From: JAVVHH01 sp965199665
Lineage (GTDB): Bacteria; Pseudomonadota; Alphaproteobacteria; Acetobacterales; Acetobacteraceae
Assembly (NCBI GenBank): GCA_965199665.1
Contig: OZ241208.1
Span: 1,984,001-2,048,000, forward strand
DNA length: 64,000 nucleotides
Direction of reading: 5' to 3'
Of this stretch, positions 43,295-52,449 are shown one piece after another. The notes beneath the pieces are model-generated. The model was given only the letters and a program-made list of their open reading frames with translations, was not told the DNA's origin and ran no database searches. The position numbers and the translations under genes are program-made. The number at the start of each line of letters is the position of its first letter. Positions within the stretch are counted from its first letter, which is position 1.

Positions 43295-43328
43295 ATTCGC
43301 GAATCGGACCACAAAATCTTGTGGACAA
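43295..43328 (-). promoter_or_regulatory. gcrA upstream control region: GANTC site, inverted repeat and DnaA-like box
   Basis: From 61 to 94 bases before the gcrA ATG lie three elements. The palindrome ATTCGCGAAT (43295-43304) overlaps a GANTC methylation site (GAATC, 43301-43305). CCACAA-AATC-TTGTGG (43309-43324) is a perfect inverted repeat. On the minus strand TTGTCCACA (43328-43320) matches the DnaA box TTATCCACA at eight of nine positions. In Caulobacter DnaA activates gcrA, so the box is plausible; binding is inferred. Confidence 0.45.
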
Positions 43329-43391
43329 GTCGGAGCGCTGTCTAGCCGCTTGGGCGACATCGCACCGAATGGGACGCGTCTCTCCCGCCCG

Positions 43392-43823
43392 TCACGGCGC
43401 CGCTTCGCTGCCCTCCCGCCAGGCCAGAATCTTCCAAACCCCGTCCGCCGTCGCGATCGTACGGCCATTGGCGACCATGACTCCGCGCAGGAACACCAGG
43501 CTCCGAGTCGCGCGTACGACCTCCACCGTGACCTCGGCGAACTCGTGCAGCTGCAGCGCGCCGACATATTGGATGGTGAGCTGGATGGTCGCGCAGCGCT
43601 GCCCCTCCGCCGCGGCCCAGGCGGCGTTGCCGAGCGACACGTCGAACGAAGTGGCGATCATGCCGCCATGCGTGACGCCCCGCTTGTTGCCGTGCCGCTC
43701 GTCGGTGACGAAGCCGCACCGCGACGGGTCGCCGGACTCCAACTCGTAATACGGGCCGACGAAGGTATTGAAGTTCTTCCCCGGCCGGACCTGCCAGCCC
43801 GGGGGAACGAGGGACTCAGCCAA
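43392..43823 (-). CDS. PaaI-type hotdog thioesterase
   Basis: Acyl-CoA thioesterase of 143 residues with the hotdog fold. Motifs are RHGNKRGVTHGGMIATSFDV (the HGG catalytic loop) and the following IQYVGALQLHEFAEVTVEVV strand set. The start is a TTG at 43823, chosen because an AGGAG ribosome site lies 6 bases upstream, just after the stop of the TPR gene, and no ATG is available nearby. It is the last gene after glcF and the TPR protein. Substrate unknown. Confidence 0.8.
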   Translation of the reverse strand: MAESLVPPGWQVRPGKNFNTFVGPYYELESGDPSRCGFVTDERHGNKRGVTHGGMIATSFDVSLGNAAWAAAEGQRCATIQLTIQYVGALQLHEFAEVTVEVVRATRSLVFLRGVMVANGRTIATADGVWKILAWREGSEAAP

Positions 43824-43835
43824 CGCGCGCTCCTG

Positions 43836-44383
43836 TTACAGCTGCTCGCCGAGAGCACGTCGCTTCAGGTCGCGCAAGCGGGTCTGGCCCCCCGGCGTCA
43901 TCGGATCGACCTCCAGCACCTTCTGCCACGCCGCCAGCGCGCTTCGCCAATCCCGTCGCTTCTCGGCGAGGCGGGACAGGTCGGCGAAGGCGATAAAGCT
44001 GTCGGGCGCGCGCCGGAGCAGCTCCTGCAGGTCGCGCACCGCGCCCGCATCGTCACCGAGCGAGCAGCGCGCGGCAGCCCGGCCCCGCCAGCCTTCCAGC
44101 AGGTCCGGCGACAGGTCGAGCGCGGCATCGAAGCTGTCCAGCGCGTCACCGGGGGCGCCGAGCGACATCTCGCGGTCGGCGCGCGACAGCAGCAAGCGCA
44201 CCGCCGGGCTGCCGGCGGCGGCCCAGACCTGCCGAATCTGCGCCTCCAACGCGGCAGCGGCGGCCTCGCTCGGGGCCGTGCGCAACGCCGCGGTCAGGTT
44301 CTCGAGCGAGGTCGCCGGCGCGCCCTGCCCGAAGGCGGGCGGCGCGGCGATCAGCAACGCCAGCAACGCCAGGCGCGGCAGCC

Positions 44384-44387
<4 letters not shown>
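43836..44387 (-). CDS. Exported TPR-repeat protein
   Basis: Product of 183 residues with a signal peptide (LPRLALLALLIAAPPAFGQG) and three to four tetratricopeptide-like helix pairs, for example AVRLLLSRADREMSLGAPGD, ALDSFDAALDLSPDLLEGWR and ALAAWQKVLEVDPMTPGGQ. Starts at a GTG overlapping the glcF stop (GTGA). Such small TPR proteins commonly follow glcF in Rhodospirillales-like genomes; the partner is unknown. Likely periplasmic scaffold. Confidence 0.8.
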
Positions 44388-45679
<1,292 letters not shown>

Positions 45680-45681
45680 GG

Positions 45682-46866
45682 TTACAGCCCTGCGTACATG
45701 CGGCCGGGGTTCAGCACGCCGTGTGGATCCATCGCCGCCTTGACCCGGCGGGTGATGCGTTCGAGCGGCGCCGGCTCTGGCGGCAGCACCGCAACGGCTG
45801 CGCGCATGCCGTCGGGGCCGCGCAGCACGGTCCAGGTGCCCTTGCCGGCGATCGCGGCCTGCTGCACCGCGTCGTGCAGCTCCGGCGCCCCAGCCGCCCA
45901 GAGCAGCCCGCCGCCCCAATCGAGAAAGCCACGGCCGCCCGCCGCCACCACCGCCGTCAGTGCCGCCGGGCCGTTGGACGGGCGGACCGACACGCGCCAC
46001 ACCGCATCGCCCGCCTCCACCCGCAACGGCGTGACGTCGCGGATCGCACGCCAGGCGGCGCGGCTCGTCTCGTCGTCGACCAAGACGCCGCCGAACTGGT
46101 CGGCCAACCGGCCCAGGCGATAGCGCACGCTGCTGGCGAAATCCTCGATGCGGATCAGCGCCACGGCGCCGTTGCCGGCCAGCCACGGGATGCGGTCGGC
46201 CGCCTCCGGCGGCAGGAACGCGGCGCCCGACACGCCGAACGGCGTGCACAGCCCGGCCGAAAGCAGCCGCACCCCCTCCTCCGCGTTGCGGACGGGGAGC
46301 ATGAGCGAACCCGTCAGCTCCGGCGCTGGCAGCACCTTCAGCGTGATCTCCGTCAGCACGCCGAGCGTGCCGTGGCTGCCGCTCAGCAGCTTGCACAGGT
46401 CGAGCCCGGTGACGTTCTTCAGCACCCGCCCGCCGGACCGGATGGTCTCGCCGGCGCCGTTGACCGCGCGCACGCCCATGACGTGGTCCCGCGTCGCGCC
46501 CCAGGCGACCCGGCGCGGACCCGACAAATTGGTTGCCACCACGCCGCCGATCGTCTGCTCGTGCTCGGCGCTGCCGAGCAGGGCGGATAGGTCGGGCGGC
46601 TCGGCGATGAGGTGCTGCCCCTTTGCCGCCAGCGTCGCCTCCAGCTCGCGCACGGTGGTGCCGGCACGGGCGGAGACGATCAGCTCCTGCGGCGAATACA
46701 GCGTGATGCCGGTCAGGTTCCGGGTCGACAGGCTGCGCGCAGCCTGCACCGGGCGCAGCATCCCCAGCTTGGTGCCCCGTCCCTGCACCAGCACCGGCTC
46801 GCCCTGCCCCGCCGCCGCCCGGATCGCATCGACGATGCCGGCCTCGTCGCCGGGGGCGTCGCTCAC
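45682..46866 (-). CDS. glcE: Glycolate oxidase FAD-binding subunit GlcE
   Basis: FAD-linked subunit of 394 residues. The PCMH FAD domain has PVLVQGRGTKLGMLRPVQAA, VSARAGTTVRELEATLAAKG, EQTIGGVVATNLSGPRRVAW and SGGRVLKNVTGLDLCKLLSG then SHGTLGVLTEITLKVLP. The C-terminal part is short as usual for GlcE. The start is a GTG 10 bases after the glcD stop (46866), since the ATG at 46977 lies inside glcD. Confidence 0.92.
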   Translation of the reverse strand: MSDAPGDEAGIVDAIRAAAGQGEPVLVQGRGTKLGMLRPVQAARSLSTRNLTGITLYSPQELIVSARAGTTVRELEATLAAKGQHLIAEPPDLSALLGSAEHEQTIGGVVATNLSGPRRVAWGATRDHVMGVRAVNGAGETIRSGGRVLKNVTGLDLCKLLSGSHGTLGVLTEITLKVLPAPELTGSLMLPVRNAEEGVRLLSAGLCTPFGVSGAAFLPPEAADRIPWLAGNGAVALIRIEDFASSVRYRLGRLADQFGGVLVDDETSRAAWRAIRDVTPLRVEAGDAVWRVSVRPSNGPAALTAVVAAGGRGFLDWGGGLLWAAGAPELHDAVQQAAIAGKGTWTVLRGPDGMRAAVAVLPPEPAPLERITRRVKAAMDPHGVLNPGRMYAGL

Positions 46867-46876
46867 CGAACCCAAA

Positions 46877-48304
46877 TCAGGCTGCGAGCGAGAGCGGGAA
46901 CACCTTGCTCGGGTTGAGCAGCCATTCCGGATCCCAGGCCGACTTGATGCGGCGCTGTTGGTCGAGCTCGGTGGCATTGAACTGCACCCGCATCAGCTCG
47001 CGCTTCTCGACACCGACGCCGTGTTCCCCGGTCAGGCAGCCGCCCACCTCGACGCAGAGTGTCAGGATGTCGGCCCCGAACTTCTCCGCGCGCTCGAAAC
47101 TACCGGGCTCGTTGGCGTCGAACATGATCAGCGGATGCAGATTGCCATCGCCAGCATGGAAGATGTTGGCGACGCCCAGCCCATATTCCGTGCTCATCTC
47201 GGCGATGCGGCGCAGCACGAAGGGGAGCTGGCTGGTCGGGATCGTCCCGTCCATGCAGAGGTAGTCCGGGCTGATCCGGCCCACGGCGCCGAACGCGCCC
47301 TTGCGGCCCTTCCAGATTGCCAGGCTCTCGGCGGCCGATTGGCTCACCCGCAGGCTAATCGGGTCGAAGGGCTGGCACAGGGCGGCAATCTGCGCGAGCA
47401 GCGTGTCCTGCTCGGCGACCGAACCCTCCACCTCCACGATCAGCAGGGCTTCCGCATCGAGCGGGTAGCCGGCATGGGCGAACGCCTCGCACGCATGGAT
47501 CGCGGGCTTGTCCATGAACTCGAGGGCGACCGGGATGATGCCAGAACCGATGATCGCATCGACGGCCGTGCCGGCGATCTCGTTGGAGGAGAACGCCACC
47601 AGCATGGCGCGCTGCCCCTCAGGCGCCCGCAGGATGCGGACGGTGACTTCCGTCACCATGGCCAGCATGCCCTCGCTGCCGGTCAGCAGGCCCAGCCAGT
47701 CCAGCCCGGCCGCGTCCAGATACTCGCCGCCGATATCGACGATCTCGCCCGCCATCGTTACGATTCGCAGTCCGAGCAGGTTGTTGGCGGTCACGCCGTA
47801 TTTCAGGCAGTGCGCACCGCCGGAGTTCATGCCGACATTGCCGCCGATCATGCAGGCGAGCTGGCTCGACGGGTCCGGCGCGTAGAAGAAGCCTTCCGCC
47901 GCGACGGCCTGGGTGATGGCGATGTTGGTCACGCCGGCCTGCACGGTGGCGACCCGGTCGGCGTAATTGATGTCCACCACCTGGTTCATACGCATCATGC
48001 CGATCACGACACTGTCGGCCATGGGCAACGCGCCGCCGGACAGGCTCGTGCCGCCGCCACGTGGCACGACGCGCACACCCTCGCGATGCAGGAACGCCAG
48101 CACCGCGGCGGTTTCCTCGGTCGTGGACGGCAGGGCGACCGCCATCGGCACCTGACGGAACGCCGGCAGGCCGTCCGTCTCGTAGGGCTTGAGCCGCAAC
48201 GGCTCGGCGATCACCGCATCGGCCGGCAGAAGGCGCCGCAGCCCGGCCACGATGCTGTCCCGCCGACGCAGGACGTCCGCCTTCGGCTCGAGCTGTTGGA
48301 TCAT
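46877..48304 (-). CDS. glcD: Glycolate oxidase subunit GlcD (FAD-linked)
   Basis: Main FAD subunit, oxidises glycolate to glyoxylate; 475 residues from the ATG at 48304, which has GGGGG five bases upstream (ATG at 48328 is an alternative). Motifs are RVVPRGGGTSLSGGALPMAD, CMIGGNVGMNSGGAHCLKYG and LTGSEGMLAMVTEVTVRIL in the FAD domain and NIFHAGDGNLHPLIMF with GCLTGEHGVGVEKRELM in the C-terminal FAD-oxidase domain. Full glcDEF set is present. Confidence 0.94.
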   Translation of the reverse strand: MIQQLEPKADVLRRRDSIVAGLRRLLPADAVIAEPLRLKPYETDGLPAFRQVPMAVALPSTTEETAAVLAFLHREGVRVVPRGGGTSLSGGALPMADSVVIGMMRMNQVVDINYADRVATVQAGVTNIAITQAVAAEGFFYAPDPSSQLACMIGGNVGMNSGGAHCLKYGVTANNLLGLRIVTMAGEIVDIGGEYLDAAGLDWLGLLTGSEGMLAMVTEVTVRILRAPEGQRAMLVAFSSNEIAGTAVDAIIGSGIIPVALEFMDKPAIHACEAFAHAGYPLDAEALLIVEVEGSVAEQDTLLAQIAALCQPFDPISLRVSQSAAESLAIWKGRKGAFGAVGRISPDYLCMDGTIPTSQLPFVLRRIAEMSTEYGLGVANIFHAGDGNLHPLIMFDANEPGSFERAEKFGADILTLCVEVGGCLTGEHGVGVEKRELMRVQFNATELDQQRRIKSAWDPEWLLNPSKVFPLSLAA

Positions 48305-48370
48305 CCCGCCCCCAATCACGCCAGTCATTCCCCAAACAGTGGGCGCGACCGGCGGAGAGGGCAAGGCGCG

Positions 48371-48391
48371 CCGGCCGACGTCGTCGGCCGG
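48371..48391 (-). terminator. Perfect palindromic hairpin between rpmJ and glcD
   Basis: CCGGCCGAC-GTC-GTCGGCCGG is a 9-bp inverted repeat with a 3-base centre, six bases after the rpmJ stop on the minus strand. No T-run follows. It may end the rpmJ transcript, or act as an operator before glcD. Confidence 0.5.
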
Positions 48392-48397
48392 CTGGTG

Positions 48398-48523
48398 TTA
48401 CCCCTGGCGGGCCTTCATCCGGGGGTTCTTCTTGTTGATGACGTAGACGCGGCCGTGCCGGCGCACCACGCGGCAGTTCTTGTCGCGCAGCTTGGCCGAC
48501 TTCAGGCTATTACGGATCTTCAT
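48398..48523 (-). CDS. rpmJ: 50S ribosomal protein L36
   Basis: Ribosomal protein of 41 residues: MKIRNSLKSAKLRDKNC, then RVVRRHGRVYVINKKNP and RMKARQG. This is the alphaproteobacterial L36 with a single Cys, that is the form lacking the full zinc-binding set. It stands alone, as is usual in these bacteria, and is followed by a palindromic hairpin. Confidence 0.95.
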   Translation of the reverse strand: MKIRNSLKSAKLRDKNCRVVRRHGRVYVINKKNPRMKARQG

Positions 48524-48644
48524 GGGGTCCTCAGCGGGCTCGAGCGGCCAAGCGGTGGGCGAGAAAACGGAGCGCGGGCATTACCGGCCGGGTCCCGCCC
48601 TGTCAACATTTGACGACCCCGCCCGCACGTCCCATGTCGCATCC

Positions 48645-49154
48645 GTGCCGAACATTCCTGTCCCGCCCCCCGCCGTCCCGCCCTCCTCTGCCCAGCCCCC
48701 GTCCTCCCCGCGGGCGCTGCCGTCGGCCGCGACGGCCGTGCCCACCTCGCCGGCCGCCAGCAGGAACATGTGGATCGCCTTCCTGGTGGTCTGCTTCGGG
48801 CTGACCGGCATGGTCGGCCTGTTCGCCAGCTACGGCCCGGCAATCCCGCTGGAGCGGGCGTTGCGCCGAATCGAGACGCTCGACCGGGTGGTCGCCGCGA
48901 CGCCGCCCGATGCCGCGGCCGCGGAACTCGCGCTGGGCAAGGCGGGCGCCGCCGACCTGTTGACCGGCCCCGGCGATGGCGTCGCCCGGCTCACCCGCGC
49001 GCACCGGCTGGTGATCGACGAAGCGTTGGACGATCAGGCCGGGGTCGGCGCCCGCACCCGGCTGATGCTCTACGTTGTCACTGCGCTCTCGGCCGGCTTG
49101 GCCGTTGGTATCCTGCTCATCGTGGCCCGCCCGGACCGCCGCCGGCCCCGCTGA
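48645..49154 (+). CDS. Two-helix membrane protein of unknown function
   Basis: Product of 169 residues if the GTG at 48645 is used; ATGs further upstream overlap rpmJ on the other strand. A Pro/Ser/Ala-rich N-terminus is followed by a helix (WIAFLVVCFGLTGMVGLFAS), an Ala/Asp-rich soluble stretch (about 90 residues, with RALRRIETLDRVVAATPPDA) and a second helix (LYVVTALSAGLAVGILLIVA) near the C-terminus. No family is recognised. It is divergent from rpmJ. The start codon is uncertain, and there is no clear ribosome site. Confidence 0.6.
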   Translation: MPNIPVPPPAVPPSSAQPPSSPRALPSAATAVPTSPAASRNMWIAFLVVCFGLTGMVGLFASYGPAIPLERALRRIETLDRVVAATPPDAAAAELALGKAGAADLLTGPGDGVARLTRAHRLVIDEALDDQAGVGARTRLMLYVVTALSAGLAVGILLIVARPDRRRPR

Positions 49155-49232
49155 TCCCGAAAATGTGACGCAGCGCTTGACCGCGCCGCGATCACGACCC
49201 GACACTCGGTCTCAGCGTGGGAGATTGGGTTT

Positions 49233-50264
49233 ATGCGGATCAAAGCCGGGTGGGTCGTCGCGATGTTGTCGCTATGGGGCTGTGGCGGCGCGCTGGCGCA
49301 GAACATCCCCATTCCCGGCCCGACCGTGGACGCGATCAAGAAGCGCGGCCAATTGGCCTGCGGCGTCGACACCGGCATTCCGGGCTTTGCCTTCCAGGAT
49401 AGCTCCGGCGCCTGGAAAGGGTTCGACGTCGATTATTGCCGTGCCATCGCCGCTGCCGTACTGAACGACCCGGCCAAGGTCCGCTTCGTGCCGACCACCA
49501 CGCCGGCGCGCTTCACCGTGCTGCAATCGGGCGAGATCGACGTATTGATCCGCGACAGCACGCTGACCATGACCCGCAGCTTGCAGCTCCATCTGGCCGA
49601 GGTCGCCATCAATTTCTACGCGGGCCAGGGCTTCCTGGTCTCCAAGAAGCTGGGCGTCTCCAAGATCACCGAGCTCGACGGCGCGACCATCTGCACGCTG
49701 ACCGGCGCCACGCTGGAACTCAACATCGCCGACTTCGCCCGCGCCAACGGCACCAAGATCGGCACCTTGCTGTTCGAAAAATCCGATGAAGCGGTGGCCG
49801 CCATGGAGGCCGGCCGTTGCGATGGCTATACCGACGATACCGGCAGCCTCGCCGCGGTCCGCTCCACCCTCAAGGCCCCGGCCGACTGGGTCGTGCTGGA
49901 AGGCGTGATCAGCAAGGAGCCGCTCGGCATCCACGCCCGCGCCGCCGACGTGAACTGGGTCAATATCTTGTACTGGATCGACAACGCGCTGAAGAGTGCG
50001 GAGGAATACGGCGTCACAAGGGCCAATGCCGACGAGAAGAAGGCTGGCACGGACCCGGTGATCAAGCGGCTGCTCGGCGTCGAAGGCGGCTTTGGCGAGA
50101 TGATGGGCCTCGACAACGCCTGGAGCTACCGCGCCATCAAGGCGGTCGGCAATTACGGCGAGCTCTACGACGCGTATTTCGGCCCCAAGGGGCTCGACCT
50201 CGCCCGCGGCCAGAACAAGCTCTACAAAGACGGCGGCCTGGTCTACCCGCTGCCGTTCCGCTGA
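49233..50264 (+). CDS. aapJ: General L-amino acid ABC transporter substrate-binding protein
   Basis: Periplasmic binding protein of 343 residues in the AapJ/BztA group. Signal peptide ends in CGGALAQ. Motifs include KKRGQLACGVDTGIPGFAFQ, WKGFDVDYCRAIAAAVL, IDVLIRDSTLTMTRSLQLHL and AMEAGRCDGYTDDTGSLAAV. The C-terminus GLDNAWSYRAIKAVGNYGEL fits the family. The following two genes encode the permeases, so these make an importer for polar or general amino acids. Confidence 0.94.
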   Translation: MRIKAGWVVAMLSLWGCGGALAQNIPIPGPTVDAIKKRGQLACGVDTGIPGFAFQDSSGAWKGFDVDYCRAIAAAVLNDPAKVRFVPTTTPARFTVLQSGEIDVLIRDSTLTMTRSLQLHLAEVAINFYAGQGFLVSKKLGVSKITELDGATICTLTGATLELNIADFARANGTKIGTLLFEKSDEAVAAMEAGRCDGYTDDTGSLAAVRSTLKAPADWVVLEGVISKEPLGIHARAADVNWVNILYWIDNALKSAEEYGVTRANADEKKAGTDPVIKRLLGVEGGFGEMMGLDNAWSYRAIKAVGNYGELYDAYFGPKGLDLARGQNKLYKDGGLVYPLPFR

Positions 50265-51412
50265 GCGGCCGAGCCGTCGCGATAGACCCACCTCTCCCCG
50301 CCGCCCGCCTTCCGCCGCCGCCGCGGCGGGATTGGGGGGCGGTCGCGGGGCAGGCGGTCGCGGGGCTGGCGGTGCTGCTGGTGCTGGCCTGGGCCGGCCG
50401 TAACGCGGCCGAGACGCTGGCCGACCGCAACATGCGGATCGATTTCGGCTTCCTGGCCAACCCGGCGGGCTTTGACATCCCGTTCCGCCTCATCCCGTGG
50501 TCGCCGAGCGACAGCTATGCCGGCGCGCTGCTGGTCGCCGGGTTGAACACGGCGCTGGCGGCGGTGCTGGCGATCGTGGGGGCAACGGCGCTGGGCCTGG
50601 TGCTCGCATTGCTGCGGCTTTCCGCCAATCCGCTCGCCGCCGCCCTGGCGCGCGCGGCCACCGAGCTGATCCGCAACACCCCGCAATTGCTGCAGATCGT
50701 GTTCTGGTACATCGCGGTGCTGCAGGTCCTGCCGGCGGCGCGGACCAGCCTGACCCTGGGCACCGCCGTTTTCCTCAACGTGCGCGGCCTGTTCCTGCCG
50801 GCGCCGGCTTCGCCGGCCTTTGCGGTCGCGGTCGCCGCCGGGATCGCGATGGCGGTCGTCCTGCCGCGCCTGCTGCCGCGCCTGCCTGTGCTGCTCACGA
50901 CGGTGTTGCCGGCCGTGGCCGCGATCGCGATCGGCGCGGCCATGACCCGGTGGGAGCTGCCGGCGCTGCGCGGCTTCAACTTCGTCGGCGGCTGGCGGCT
51001 GCCGCCCGAACTGCTCGCGCTGGTGGTCGGCATCGGCATCTACACCGCGGCCTTCATCGGCGAGAACATCCGCGCCTCCATCGGCGCCGTGCCGGGCGGC
51101 CAGCGCGAAGCCGCGCGCAGCCTGGGACTGTCCCCGGGCCGCACGATGCGTCTGGTGGTGCTGCCCCAGGCGCTGCGCACGTTGCTGCCGCCGCTGACCA
51201 GCCACTACCTCAACATCATCAAGTCCACCACGCTCGGCGCAGCGATCGCCTATCCCGAACTGCTGCAGATTTTCGCCCGCACCGTGCTGAACCAGACCGG
51301 CCGCGCGGTGGAGACGATGTTGCTGGTGTTGGTCGTGTTCCTGGGGGTCAACCTGCTGGTCTCGCTGGCGATCGGGCGGCTGAACCAGCGCCTGCAACGG
51401 CAGGTGCGATGA
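50261..51412 (+). CDS. aapQ: Amino-acid ABC transporter permease (AapQ/BztB type)
   Basis: Inner-membrane permease of 383 residues if translation starts at the CTG at 50261, whose bases overlap the aapJ stop (CTGA). No ATG or GTG exists between there and the first helix; the next ATG (MRIDFGFLANPAGFDIP, about 50432) would remove that helix. Motifs: GFLANPAGFDIPFRLIPWSP, RAATELIRNTPQLLQIVFWY, and the EAA loop QREAARSLGLSPGRTMRLVV. The central loop between helices is long, as in AapQ. Overlaps aapM by ATGA. Confidence 0.85.
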   Translation: MSGRAVAIDPPLPAARLPPPPRRDWGAVAGQAVAGLAVLLVLAWAGRNAAETLADRNMRIDFGFLANPAGFDIPFRLIPWSPSDSYAGALLVAGLNTALAAVLAIVGATALGLVLALLRLSANPLAAALARAATELIRNTPQLLQIVFWYIAVLQVLPAARTSLTLGTAVFLNVRGLFLPAPASPAFAVAVAAGIAMAVVLPRLLPRLPVLLTTVLPAVAAIAIGAAMTRWELPALRGFNFVGGWRLPPELLALVVGIGIYTAAFIGENIRASIGAVPGGQREAARSLGLSPGRTMRLVVLPQALRTLLPPLTSHYLNIIKSTTLGAAIAYPELLQIFARTVLNQTGRAVETMLLVLVVFLGVNLLVSLAIGRLNQRLQRQVR

Positions 51413-52449
51413 AGGGAGCGGCCCGGTTCGCGCGCGCCTGCGTCGCCACGCCCGGCAATGCGGCGGTGACGGCCGGGCTGCTGGCGCTGCTGGCGATCGC
51501 GATGCCTCCCTTCTGGCGCTGGGCGGTGGCGGACGCGACCTGGTGGGCGGCGGACCGGCGCGGCTGCGGCCCGGATGGCGCCTGTTGGGCGTTCATCGGC
51601 GCGCGGGCGGCGCTGTTCTTCTATGGGCCGTATCCGGCGCCGGAGCGGTGGCGGGTCGACGTCGTCGCCGGGCTGCTGGCCGCCGCTCTCGGGGCCGCGC
51701 TGTTCCTTCGACGCGGGCGGGGCGGCGCGCTGCTGGTGCTCGTGCTGGGGGTGCCGATCGTGGGCGGCATCCTGCTGGCCGGGGGCGTGCTCGGCCTGAC
51801 GCCGGTGGCCACCGCCGATTGGGGCGGGCTCACCCTCAACGTCGTGCTGTGCTTCGTCGCAGTAACGGCCGCGCTGCCGATCGGGACGCTGCTGGCGCTC
51901 GGCCGGCAATCCCGCCTCCCCTTCCTGCGCGCGCTCTGCGCCACCACCGTGGAGTTCTGGCGCGGCGTGCCGATCCTGGCGGTGTTGTTCATGGGCCTGG
52001 TGCTGCTGCCCATGGCGCTGCCCCGCGGCTGGACGATGGACACGCTGCTGCGCGCCACGCTGGTGCTGATCCTGTTCGTCTCGGCCTACATGGCCGAGGT
52101 AATCCGCGGCGCGCTGCAGGGCGTCGGCCGCGGCCAAGCCGAGGCGGCCGCAGCGCTCGGGCTCCACCCGGCCCAGATCTACCTGACCGTGGTGTTGCCC
52201 CAGGCGCTCCGCATCGCGGTGCCGGGCATCGTGAATCTGGTGGTGGATTTGTTCAAGGACACCACGCTGGTCAGCATCGTGGGGCTGTTCGACCTGATGG
52301 GCGTGGTCAATCAATCGCTGAAGGACCAGGCCTGGCTCGGCCATGCCACGGAAGGCTACGTGTTCGCGGCCGGCATCTTCTTCATCTGCTGCCTCGCCCT
52401 CTCGCTGGGCGGCACCCTGATCGAGCGCCGCCTCCGCGACGAGCGGTGA
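51409..52449 (+). CDS. aapM: Amino-acid ABC transporter permease (AapM/BztC type)
   Basis: Second permease of 346 residues with about eight helices and a long first periplasmic region (DRRGCGPDGACWAFIGARAA). Permease motifs are ATTVEFWRGVPILAVLFMGL and the EAA loop GQAEAAAALGLHPAQIYLTV, with DLFKDTTLVSIVGLFDLMGV. It overlaps aapQ at the start (ATGA). Its TGA (52447-52449) directly abuts the stop of the convergent next gene; no ATPase gene follows, so the ATPase (aapP) must be elsewhere. Confidence 0.92.
   Translation: MKGAARFARACVATPGNAAVTAGLLALLAIAMPPFWRWAVADATWWAADRRGCGPDGACWAFIGARAALFFYGPYPAPERWRVDVVAGLLAAALGAALFLRRGRGGALLVLVLGVPIVGGILLAGGVLGLTPVATADWGGLTLNVVLCFVAVTAALPIGTLLALGRQSRLPFLRALCATTVEFWRGVPILAVLFMGLVLLPMALPRGWTMDTLLRATLVLILFVSAYMAEVIRGALQGVGRGQAEAAAALGLHPAQIYLTVVLPQALRIAVPGIVNLVVDLFKDTTLVSIVGLFDLMGVVNQSLKDQAWLGHATEGYVFAAGIFFICCLALSLGGTLIERRLRDER

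Noticed and set aside
45680..46396. Upstream extension of the glcF frame
   Set aside because: It is out-of-frame sequence of glcE on the same strand; glcF begins at the ATG at 45679, where the first cluster motif sits at the normal distance.
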